From Bacteroidales bacterium (GTDB taxonomy: Bacteria; Bacteroidota; Bacteroidia; Bacteroidales; WCHB1-69): 64,000 bases of DNA. This document shows, piece after piece, positions 8,048 to 15,137 of the stretch. The stretch lies in NCBI GenBank assembly GCA_016288655.1, contig JAEEKX010000019.1, positions 1-64,000 of the forward strand, read 5' to 3'. The position numbers and the translations under genes were made by a program. Each line of letters begins with the position of its first letter. Positions within the stretch are counted from its first letter, which is position 1. Below the pieces are notes generated by a model, which was given only the letters and a program-made list of their open reading frames with translations, was not told where the DNA came from and searched no databases.

Positions 8048-9727
8048 ATGACAAAACCAACACTTGCCATATACGGCATAAAAGATCGGAATTCCTTTCA
8101 ATATCCCACTTTTGTCCACGACCACAACCTCTGCCTCATGCAGGATGGGGAAATCATACAATATCTACAACTTGAACGCTACACTCGGAGAAAGTACGAC
8201 AATAGACTCGACTTATTCATAGAAGAGCTTATTGACGACAAAACACTAGAGCTTCCGAACGAGTTTGACCTTGTGTGCGTCAACGACTACACAGGAAACG
8301 CATTTATTTCGCAAAGCGGAAGACTGCATTTCGAAGCTAACTATCAAAAAAATCTTTCGCCACAACTCATTTCTGCTCGGGCATATTATAACGATACAGA
8401 AGAATTAAACGGAAAAGATTTGACCGCATTCTGCTGTCCCCACGAACTCGCCCATATTTTTTCATGTATCCCGTTTTACGGCACATTCAAGGAAAACAGC
8501 CTGCTTGTATCATTTGATGGCGCATCGAGTTTAGGTAATTATTCTGCTTTTTTATACCGAAATGGGAAACTCTCATTGATAGAAAACAACTGGAAAGACT
8601 TGGGCTTTGCTTCAAAATTCTTCAATGACAACAAGTTGTCCTTTAGTATGCTCGGAGCGAAACCTTACGAGCACTGCTCGGTGCCTGGAAAGCTTATGGG
8701 ATTCGCAAGTTGGGGGAACTATCGTCAAGATATAGAAGAATGGCTCAAAGAAAACGATTATTTCAATTGTTGCGGAAAGCATAGTGCGACAGGAATCCTT
8801 TCGTCTATAAAAGAACGCTTTGGTAATGTCTGCGAGGAATATGATACCCACAATCAATTCTTGCAGGATGCCGCCGCCACTTTGCAGCAAATCTTTGAAA
8901 ATGCTGTGCTCAGAAAACTGGAAAGCCTACAACAAAAATACCATTGCGACCACCTATACTACGGCGGAGGTTGCGCTTTAAACATTGTTACAAACTCAAA
9001 AATAATTGAGAGTGGTATGTTTAAAGACGTATTCATTGCACCTTGCTGCAACGATAGCGGGTTGAGCATTGGTGCAGCCGCATTTTTGGAATGTCAAAAA
9101 GGCAATGAGATCAAAATCCATTCACCATATCTGAACAATGTCGGGTTGGACTTCAAAGACATTGTGATGCCTTCAACCGATCTGATAAAGACAGCTGCAA
9201 CAATACTTCTAAGCGGTGGAATCATGGGAGTTTGTAACGGCATAGCGGAAGCAGGACCGCGAGCATTGGGCAACAGAAGCCTTATCGCACTTGCCAACAA
9301 TAAAGAACTTTCACAAAAAATCAGTATGATGGTTAAAAAACGTGAATGGTACAGACCCGTAGCACCAATCATGCTTCTTGAAATTGCAAAAAAGGTGACA
9401 GAACAAAAAATCAGTGAATTGTCACGCTTTATGCTTCAGGATTTCACTATAAAAAAGGAATACCACGAACAGCTAGCAGGTGTTGTTCATGCAAACAATA
9501 CGGCTAGAATTCAAACCATTTCTAAAGAAAACGACAATCCATTTATGTTTCGCCTTCTTTCATATTTGAATGAAGAATATGGCATTTTTGCCCTCATCAA
9601 CACATCATTCAACGCACAAGGAGAACCAATAGTGCACACGAAAAACGATGCGTTTTTTAGCGCAAATAAAATGAATTTGGATGCATTGATTTACAACAAC
9701 AAATTATATAGAAATGAAGATTTTTAA
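8048..9727 (+). CDS. O-carbamoyltransferase (NodU/CmcH/TobZ family)
   Basis: This enzyme of 559 residues would transfer a carbamoyl group from carbamoyl phosphate, via a carbamoyl-adenylate, to a hydroxyl of a sugar or natural product. Motifs seen are H132-E-L-A-H136 (metal-binding region), YYGGGCALNIVTNSK, GPRALGNRSLIA (from residue 403) and ALINTSFNAQGEPIV, all typical of the family (Kae1-like N-terminal domain plus YrdC-like C-terminal domain; length matches). I chose the ATG at 8048 over the upstream ATG at 7904 because the added 48 residues overlap the tail of the preceding gene and have no family counterpart. It overlaps the next gene by 14 bases. It probably decorates the product of the upstream glycosyltransferases. 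Confidence 0.85.
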   Translation: MTKPTLAIYGIKDRNSFQYPTFVHDHNLCLMQDGEIIQYLQLERYTRRKYDNRLDLFIEELIDDKTLELPNEFDLVCVNDYTGNAFISQSGRLHFEANYQKNLSPQLISARAYYNDTEELNGKDLTAFCCPHELAHIFSCIPFYGTFKENSLLVSFDGASSLGNYSAFLYRNGKLSLIENNWKDLGFASKFFNDNKLSFSMLGAKPYEHCSVPGKLMGFASWGNYRQDIEEWLKENDYFNCCGKHSATGILSSIKERFGNVCEEYDTHNQFLQDAAATLQQIFENAVLRKLESLQQKYHCDHLYYGGGCALNIVTNSKIIESGMFKDVFIAPCCNDSGLSIGAAAFLECQKGNEIKIHSPYLNNVGLDFKDIVMPSTDLIKTAATILLSGGIMGVCNGIAEAGPRALGNRSLIALANNKELSQKISMMVKKREWYRPVAPIMLLEIAKKVTEQKISELSRFMLQDFTIKKEYHEQLAGVVHANNTARIQTISKENDNPFMFRLLSYLNEEYGIFALINTSFNAQGEPIVHTKNDAFFSANKMNLDALIYNNKLYRNEDF

Positions 9728-10352
9728 AAACAGATTGAAATTCCATTCCCCCGGCCTTGCACCTGTAGAAGATGAAACAGGCTGGTATCATATTGATACA
9801 GATGAAAATCCGATATATGCCGAACGATACAAACGCGTCTTTGGCTATTACGACGGATTGGCAGCTGTGACGGATTTGTCGGGCAATTGTTATCACATTG
9901 ACATCCACGGCAAACGTGTTTACCCTGAAAACTACGCTTTTTGCGGGAATTTTCAGGAGCAAAAATGTGTCGTCAGAGATTTGAGCAACCACTATTTCCA
10001 TATTGGCACGGATGGATCACGCCTGTATTCTGAGAACTACCGCTACGTCGGCGATTTCAAAGATGGTTACGCCTGCGTAAAACTATCTGACGGTATGTTT
10101 ATGCATATTGATGACAAAGGACAACCTCTAAATGGGAAAAAATACTTTGACTTAGGCGTCTTTCACAAAGGATTTGCCACGGCAAAAGATGAGAAGGGAT
10201 GGTTTCATGTTGATTTACAGGGATGTGCTGTCTATGACAAACGCTACTTGACGGTTGAGCCTTTCTACAATGGATTTGCACTTGTCACCAATTTCAATGG
10301 CAGAAAACAGATTATCAACGAAAAAGGAGAATTGGTGTTATGCTTAGATTGA
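9714..10352 (+). CDS. WG-repeat-like protein
   Basis: A protein of 212 residues made of five full and one partial repeats of about 35 residues. Each repeat has the pattern G-hydrophobic-A-x-V, then W/Y/F-x-H-I-D, then G, then Y-x-x-x-Y, then F-x-G. Examples are GWYHIDTDENPIYAERY, CYHIDIHGKRVYPENY and YFHIGTDGSRLYSENY. This matches the WG/KWG repeat style, which folds as small beta units and probably binds other molecules. No signal peptide is visible, so it is likely cytoplasmic. The start overlaps the carbamoyltransferase by 14 bases, which suggests translational coupling. It is the last gene of the cluster. Role unknown; a scaffold or substrate-binding partner of the modification enzymes is a guess. 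Confidence 0.75.
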   Translation: MKIFKNRLKFHSPGLAPVEDETGWYHIDTDENPIYAERYKRVFGYYDGLAAVTDLSGNCYHIDIHGKRVYPENYAFCGNFQEQKCVVRDLSNHYFHIGTDGSRLYSENYRYVGDFKDGYACVKLSDGMFMHIDDKGQPLNGKKYFDLGVFHKGFATAKDEKGWFHVDLQGCAVYDKRYLTVEPFYNGFALVTNFNGRKQIINEKGELVLCLD

Positions 10353-10365
10353 TTCTTCGGCATTG

Positions 10366-10439
10366 AATGAAATCGTGACCTTCCGGTTCGTGACGTGCTC
10401 CGCTACGAAGGCTACAAGAAGCTCAGCGAGGAGAAGTAA
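10366..10439 (+). pseudogene. 3' remnant of a DUF6155-like gene, second copy
   Basis: The frame reads RYEGYKKLSEEK and stops at TAA 10437-10439, nearly identical to the tail at about 1678-1718 (RYEGYKKLSEGK). No upstream part of the gene remains. The downstream repeat and terminator are also shared between the two copies. Confidence 0.6.
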
Positions 10440-10440
10440 T

Positions 10441-10473
10441 CCTGTAGGGACGCAATGAATGCGCCCGATATCA
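10441..10473 (+). repeat. GTAGGGACGCA-type repeat half, copy 2
   Basis: CTGTAGGGACGCAATGAATG followed by cgcccgatatca is nearly the same as 1721-1753. Confidence 0.5.
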
Positions 10474-10478
10474 ACCGA

Positions 10479-10515
10479 AACGGGCGTTGACCCATCGCGG
10501 TCGCGCCCGGTTTTT
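10479..10515 (+). terminator. Rho-independent terminator after the second DUF6155-like tail
   Basis: AACGGGCG (10479-10486) pairs with CGCCCGG plus T (10504-10511), followed by a run of five T. It also closes the glycosyltransferase-carbamoyltransferase cluster. Confidence 0.6.
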
Positions 10516-10532
10516 CATATCGGATTATTTTG

Positions 10533-10540
10533 TAATTTTG
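10533..10540 (+). promoter_or_regulatory. -7 box for the kinase-like gene
   Basis: TAATTTTG fits the Bacteroidota -7 element, 29 bases upstream of the ATG at 10570. Confidence 0.55.
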
Positions 10541-10569
10541 CGGGGTTAAAAAACACATACAACTGAATT

Positions 10570-11385
10570 ATGAATAATAAGGACTTTTGGGATTCAGTAA
10601 ACGCCGTCATAGCGGAGGGCTTCACTCCCGAAGGTCTTCAGAAATTGGATGAATATGCGGAACAATTTGTCACAGGAAGGCTTGTATATCAACGATTTTC
10701 ACCGGCGGAACAGCATGGCTGCGCAGCGGGAGGTCCTGCACATGTTGTTGCATCCCTGCTCGCGGGAGCAGAAAATCAGACAGATAGGTCTACTTCGCCA
10801 GATGTCGGAGGATTCCAAAGAGAGCTCCAACGGGGAAAGAAACAAGCTGAAATCATAGAAAAATGGGCGAAAGCCGTTGGCTGTTGGACAGATGATGTGA
10901 GCAATGCCCTCCAAAATGTTTTAGGAGCGAAGATTGCAGAAGGCGGCGAGGCGACGGTTTATGACCTCGGAGCCACTTTAGTGAAATCTATAGGACTTGA
11001 TTATTTTGTACAGCCCATACTTGCACTTGACAGAATCACTTTGCATAACACCTATTTCCCAGAAACAACTCTTTATGTCTTAGGTTTTGGAAAAGCAAAT
11101 GGAGAGTTTAAAATCATTGTAGAACAACCTTTTATAAAGGGTACTCATGTTCCAGATATTGAAATATCTACCTTCGCCCAAAATATGGGATTCAAGCAGA
11201 TAAATCCCAAAAACTGGACATACGCCACTCCGGAAATATACTTGAGCGACTTGCACGATGAAAATGTCATCCGTTCAGAAGAGGGGAATATCTTTGTGGT
11301 AGATTGCGACATCCGTATCAACACACCAGAACTGCGTTGCGGGGGCGTGAGGGAATTAACAACAGAGGTGAAGTTTCGAAAATAA
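10570..11385 (+). CDS. Polyvalent protein kinase-like protein of phage/plasmid type
   Basis: A protein of 271 residues. The C-terminal half contains YLSDLHDENVIRSEEGNIFV and VVDCDIRIN, which resemble the catalytic loop (D-L-H-x-x-N) and the metal-binding Asp of protein-kinase-like folds. The N-terminal part has VYQRFSPAEQHGCAAGGPAHV, which I recall from hypothetical proteins of Bacteroidota phages and conjugative elements. I cannot confirm kinase activity, as the usual Gly-rich loop and Lys are not obvious. It has its own promoter, follows a terminator and abuts a helicase remnant on the other strand (its stop touches the remnant end at 11386). It is likely mobile-element cargo. Confidence 0.6.
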   Translation: MNNKDFWDSVNAVIAEGFTPEGLQKLDEYAEQFVTGRLVYQRFSPAEQHGCAAGGPAHVVASLLAGAENQTDRSTSPDVGGFQRELQRGKKQAEIIEKWAKAVGCWTDDVSNALQNVLGAKIAEGGEATVYDLGATLVKSIGLDYFVQPILALDRITLHNTYFPETTLYVLGFGKANGEFKIIVEQPFIKGTHVPDIEISTFAQNMGFKQINPKNWTYATPEIYLSDLHDENVIRSEEGNIFVVDCDIRINTPELRCGGVRELTTEVKFRK

Positions 11386-11549
11386 TCATTCCCGCCTCTC
11401 GAAAATCTCATGCAACTCCGTGTTGCTCGCTTGCCGATCCAGCTTTCGCCGGTGGCCACGGTCAGCTCCGCCAAGTCCTTCTTCTGCTGAATCATCGCGT
11501 CGATGCGTTCCTCGAAGGTGTTGCGGGTGATGAACCGGTATAAGTTCAA
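11386..11549 (-). pseudogene. C-terminal remnant of an SNF2-type helicase
   Basis: On the minus strand the frame reads NLYRFITRNTFEERIDAMIQ and ELTVATGESWIGK, the typical end of SNF2/RapA-like helicases. After WIGK the frame is lost, but the next frame continues as SNTELHEIFERRE to a TGA at 11386-11388, the normal ending. Upstream of 11549 no helicase sequence is visible, so only the last 55 codons or so survive, with one frameshift. Confidence 0.7.
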
Positions 11550-11961
11550 GTAAAAAAGTTATAAAAAAGGCTGACCGAAGCCAGCCAGATTGGTGTTAAA
11601 ATGTAATTTTGTTCGACCAAAAATAAATAACATAAAACACCTGAATGAGAGGCAAAGATACACAATTTATCGTATACTGAAAGGCAACTAAACACAATCA
11701 CAAATAGCTTTATATTGATATTAACCAAGCTACGTTAAGCAAGGAGATTGCAAGGAATAGGAATAGTTTGGGACATTATTCGCCCAAAGACGGGCAGATG
11801 TTTGCCCAAATGAGGAAGGAAAGATTCCGATACATCCGGAAGTTCACTTCTGCGATGGCGGAGTTTGTCAGGGAGAAGAATGACCAAACTCCCGTCAGGG
11901 AAAGGGACTGGAGATGTCTATACTCTTTTTCTTATTTATTTATGATTTCCGAAAAAAAACG
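11550..11961. other. AT-rich gap with a possible transposase scrap
   Basis: No intact gene is seen. From about 11708 to 11900 on the plus strand a frame without a good start reads ATLSKEIARNRNSLGHYSPK and then MFAQMRKERFRYIR. This resembles the N-terminal helix-turn-helix and linker of IS30-type transposases, but the match is from memory and weak. The rest holds nothing I recognise. Confidence 0.35.
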
Positions 11962-11969
11962 TATATTTG
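11962..11969 (+). promoter_or_regulatory. -7 box for the 12008 lipoprotein gene
   Basis: TATATTTG is a good TAnnTTTG match, 38 bases before the ATG at 12008. Confidence 0.6.
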
Positions 11970-12007
11970 CACCGTGAAATCAAAAAAACAACCAATCCAT
12001 TAAAGTT

Positions 12008-12850
12008 ATGAAAAATTTCAGAAGTATTTTGATCCTGGCGCTCGTCGCGACGTTCGCATTCGCCTTCACGTCCTGCCAAAAAGACGGCGTTTACAACCCG
12101 TCGAAGAAAATCAGCCGTGTATTCTACCAATATCCCGGCGGCAACAAAATCCTGGAGGGCACCTTCATTTGGAACAAGAACAAATTAGAGAAGATCGACT
12201 ACGGCGACGGAGACATCGCCTATTACAAATACGACGGCAACCAGCTCTCTTCCATCGCACTCGACGGAGAAGTCATCAACTTCAAATACGACGGCTCCAA
12301 GTTGAGCAAGATAGAAATCATTTACGACGGACAGATGGAAGAATCTATCGTCGTGACCCACGACGGCAACAAGATCTCAAAGATCGTCATAACCGAATAT
12401 GACGTCGATTATGCCAACTACGAGAGAAGCATCATGCGCAAGACCTCGAATCTGAAGGGCATCCTCCCCGCCGCCACCTGTGACAACATCGCGAAGAAGC
12501 TCATCCTCGACCACAAAAAAGGGCTGAAAAGTTCCGACTCCTACACCATTGAGTTCAAATACGACGGCAAGAACATCGCCGAAGAGCGTTGGGTTGAGTA
12601 CGGCGCAACCTACACCTACACCTACGACAAAGGCAACAACCCCTTCTACGGATTGTTTGGTGAAGTTGATGGCTCTGACTATGTGGATTTCCTTGAATCC
12701 AAGAACAACATCGAGAAAGTCGGCTGCAGTTACAATGGCGGGTACGACGAGTTCACCTACGAATACAGTTACGATGGCAAGTGGCCCACAGAAAGACGCC
12801 GCATCGTGGACAATAACATCGGTGAGACCCATTTCTACGAATACGAATAA
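12008..12850 (+). CDS. Lipoprotein with YD-like repeats
   Basis: A protein of 280 residues. A signal peptide ends in a lipobox with the acylated Cys at about residue 23 (FTSC-QKDG), so it is an exported lipoprotein. The mature part carries repeated short units of the type KYDG-N/S-x-L-S-x-I (YYKYDGNQLSSI, FKYDGSKLSKI, VTHDGNKISKI, FKYDGKNIAEE, YSYDGKWPTE), similar to the YD/RHS-like strand repeats found in many Bacteroidota surface lipoproteins of unknown role. It stands alone with its own promoter (11962) and terminator (12872). Function unknown. Confidence 0.8.
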   Translation: MKNFRSILILALVATFAFAFTSCQKDGVYNPSKKISRVFYQYPGGNKILEGTFIWNKNKLEKIDYGDGDIAYYKYDGNQLSSIALDGEVINFKYDGSKLSKIEIIYDGQMEESIVVTHDGNKISKIVITEYDVDYANYERSIMRKTSNLKGILPAATCDNIAKKLILDHKKGLKSSDSYTIEFKYDGKNIAEERWVEYGATYTYTYDKGNNPFYGLFGEVDGSDYVDFLESKNNIEKVGCSYNGGYDEFTYEYSYDGKWPTERRRIVDNNIGETHFYEYE

Positions 12851-12871
12851 CAAACGGTCTATCGACAAAAG

Positions 12872-12905
12872 AAGACCGAGGGGCAACTCCTTCGGTCTTT
12901 TTTTT
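12872..12905 (+). terminator. Rho-independent terminator
   Basis: AAGACCGA (12872-12879) pairs with TCGGTCTT (12892-12899), with four more pairs inside, and is followed by a run of T to 12905. Confidence 0.85.
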
Positions 12906-12946
12906 AGAAAAGAGCAAGAACCTGCGGTCATGTTGTGGCAATTCGC

Positions 12947-12954
12947 TATCTTTG
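12947..12954 (+). promoter_or_regulatory. -7 box for the DUF2156-GNAT gene
   Basis: TATCTTTG lies 37 bases before the ATG at 12992. It also falls inside the longer reading frame that begins at 12935, which argues against that upstream start. Confidence 0.6.
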
Positions 12955-12991
12955 CAGCGTTGTGCCATATAATGCGACAAAGTCCGAATCC

Positions 12992-14428
12992 ATGAGAGAA
13001 CAACCCGACGCCCTCCCTTTCCGGCCCATCACCCTCGCCGACCGTCCTCGGCTCCTCCCCTATCTGCGCACCCGCCGCACCACCTGCGACTGGACCTTTG
13101 CCAACCTCTTCTGCTGGCAAGCGCCCTACCACATGCAGTGGGCTGAACTCCCCCACTGGCTCGTCATCCGCTGCCTCGTCGATGGCAAGCGCCGCATGGG
13201 CTTCATGGTCGTGCCCGACGACCCTGCCCGGTCGTACGCCGACATCGTGCCGGCACTGCAGGAGGAGGCCGCCCGCCTCGACAGCCCGTTGCTGCTCGCC
13301 AACCTCAGCGACGCCGAGTGCGACGCCCTGCGCCGGCAACTTCCCGACACCTTCGCCTTCGACCGCAACCGCGACTTCGACGACTACGTCTATCTGCGCC
13401 AGGATTTAGCCGAACTGCGCGGACGCAAATACTCCGCCAAACGCAACCACGTCAACAAGTTCGCCAAAACCCACACCTACGACTTCCGACCGCTGTTGCG
13501 CCAGGATTTCGCCGAGTGCCTGCGTCTGGAAAACGAGTGGCGCGGACAGCACAACGCCCTCCCCGAACACCTCACCGCCGAACAGCAGGCCATCCGAATG
13601 GCGTTCGACAACTACGAGGCACTGGAACTGTTCGGCGGCGTGCTGCGCGTGGACGACCGCATCGTCGCCTTCACCTACGGCTCCGCCCTCAACGACGACA
13701 CCTTCTGTACCCACATCGAGAAAGCCGACATCCGCTACGAAGGCGTCTATCCGATGATCAACTACCTGTTCGCCAACAGTTTGCCTGAGAAATTCACCTT
13801 CGTCAACCGAGAAGAGGACATGGGACTGCCCGGACTGCGGCAGTCGAAACTCTCATACCTACCCACGCAACTGGCACCCAAGCACGTCGCCCTCGGACTG
13901 ACGGAAGTGATGCGCGACCTGGCGGCATTGTGGCAGACCTGCTTCGGTGACGAGGACGCCTTCATCCACAGCTTTCTCACCCGCCACTACTACCCCGACT
14001 GCACCTTCGTCCAGCGCGAGACGGGACGCATCGTCTCGATGTGCTTCGTCATCCCGTGCCACACGGTGCTGGGGCCGACGGCATACCTCTACGCTATCGC
14101 CACCGACCCTAACTTCCGTGGCCGCGGATATGCCAGCACGCTCGTGCAACGGGCACTAACGACCGCCCGCGAGCACGGCTTCACCGCCGCCATGCTCATC
14201 CCTGCCGACGACGGACTCAAGGGCTTCTACCAACGACTCGGCTTCATCGACACCGGAGTGCCCGTTGCCTTCGCAGGCGAACTCGACCTCGGCAGCGGGG
14301 ATTCCACCACCGACATCGCAATGGTTGCTCCGCTCGCCAAAGATTTGAGTATCAACAATATTGACCATTTTCTCAACGAATCCTGCCGGCTGCTGCTGTC
14401 GCCGGCGCACACGTGTCTCTTGTCGTAA
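12992..14428 (+). CDS. DUF2156 domain fused to a GNAT acetyltransferase
   Basis: A protein of 478 residues. The first 300 or so residues match the DUF2156/LPG-synthetase C-terminal type of acyltransferase fold (RRTTCDWTFANLFCWQ at the start, then RKYSAKRNHVNKF, then YPMINYLFANSLPEKFTFVN and REEDMGLPGLRQSKLSYLP). The last 170 residues form a second GNAT domain with the acetyl-CoA loop RGRGYAS and the ending GFYQRLGFIDTG. Separate DUF2156 and GNAT proteins are often adjacent in Bacteroidota, so the fusion probably joins two steps or pairs two acceptor sites. Acceptor unknown. I chose 12992 because the -7 box overlaps the region upstream of it. Confidence 0.8.
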   Translation: MREQPDALPFRPITLADRPRLLPYLRTRRTTCDWTFANLFCWQAPYHMQWAELPHWLVIRCLVDGKRRMGFMVVPDDPARSYADIVPALQEEAARLDSPLLLANLSDAECDALRRQLPDTFAFDRNRDFDDYVYLRQDLAELRGRKYSAKRNHVNKFAKTHTYDFRPLLRQDFAECLRLENEWRGQHNALPEHLTAEQQAIRMAFDNYEALELFGGVLRVDDRIVAFTYGSALNDDTFCTHIEKADIRYEGVYPMINYLFANSLPEKFTFVNREEDMGLPGLRQSKLSYLPTQLAPKHVALGLTEVMRDLAALWQTCFGDEDAFIHSFLTRHYYPDCTFVQRETGRIVSMCFVIPCHTVLGPTAYLYAIATDPNFRGRGYASTLVQRALTTAREHGFTAAMLIPADDGLKGFYQRLGFIDTGVPVAFAGELDLGSGDSTTDIAMVAPLAKDLSINNIDHFLNESCRLLLSPAHTCLLS

Positions 14429-14575
14429 ATCCCGAGACACGCCCTGCGCTGAGTTTTTTGGGGAGTCAAACATCGTCGCATGGCCTTCTCTTTTTTTCAA
14501 TGCCTATCGGAATAAGATGTTGATAAAAATTGAAAAAAAATCAATTTCGTTCTTGCTTTCTTGGAGGAAAGGCCG
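14429..14575. other. Intergenic region
   Basis: No gene is seen. It becomes AT-rich toward the promoter of the next gene. Confidence 0.4.
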
Positions 14576-14583
14576 TAGTTTTG
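14553..14583 (+). promoter_or_regulatory. Promoter of the small T9SS cargo gene
   Basis: TTG at 14553-14555 (-33 region) and TAGTTTTG at 14576-14583 (-7 region) are separated by 20 bases, as in Bacteroidota housekeeping promoters. The ATG follows at 14610. Confidence 0.65.
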
Positions 14584-14609
14584 CACAATTCAATTGCCAA
14601 TCATTCTAC

Positions 14610-15092
14610 ATGAAAAAAACACTACTTCTTTTTGCCGCTATCACCTTATTTTATGGGCATTCCCATGCACAATCCAACGTCGTCGCCACAGGTGGGGAAG
14701 CCACCGGAAATGGTGGTTCCGTCAGTTTTTCCGTCGGTCAAGTTGCCATCCAGTACAATAGCGACGGGACGACCTCCGTGTCCGAGGGTGTCCAGCAGCC
14801 ATACGAGATCTCGGTCATAGGAGTTGACGAATACCCGGGAATTACCTTGAACGCCACGGTCTATCCCAACCCCACGGCCAACACGGTGACCTTGTCCATT
14901 GAGGAGCCCGTTTTCAAGGCACGCCAATTCCAGGTTTTTGACTCCAATGGCAAATTGTTGATTAGCAACAAAATAACTTCCAACGAAATTTCCATTGACT
15001 TTTCCACATTGGCACCGGGGGCCTACCTATTACGTGTTTCTGATGACCAGACCGTACTGAAGACCTTCCGTGTAGTGAAGGCGCAATTCTAA
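14610..15092 (+). CDS. Small secreted protein with type IX sorting domain (type A)
   Basis: A protein of 160 residues. A signal peptide (ending HSHAQ) is followed by a Gly-rich segment (ATGGEATGNGGSVSFSVGQV) that recurs in many short Bacteroidota secreted proteins. The last 75 residues fit the T9SS type A sorting domain: ATVYPNPTANTVTL, then FDSNGKLL, then LAPGAYLLRV and KTFRVVK. The protein would cross the outer membrane by type IX secretion and be anchored or released. No enzymatic domain is visible. I chose the ATG at 14610 because the longer frame from 14361 lies partly in the previous gene and lacks a signal peptide at its start. Confidence 0.8.
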   Translation: MKKTLLLFAAITLFYGHSHAQSNVVATGGEATGNGGSVSFSVGQVAIQYNSDGTTSVSEGVQQPYEISVIGVDEYPGITLNATVYPNPTANTVTLSIEEPVFKARQFQVFDSNGKLLISNKITSNEISIDFSTLAPGAYLLRVSDDQTVLKTFRVVKAQF

Positions 15093-15137
15093 TGGAAAAA
15101 TGATTGGTTTATGTCGATTCCAGATAGGGATTGACAA

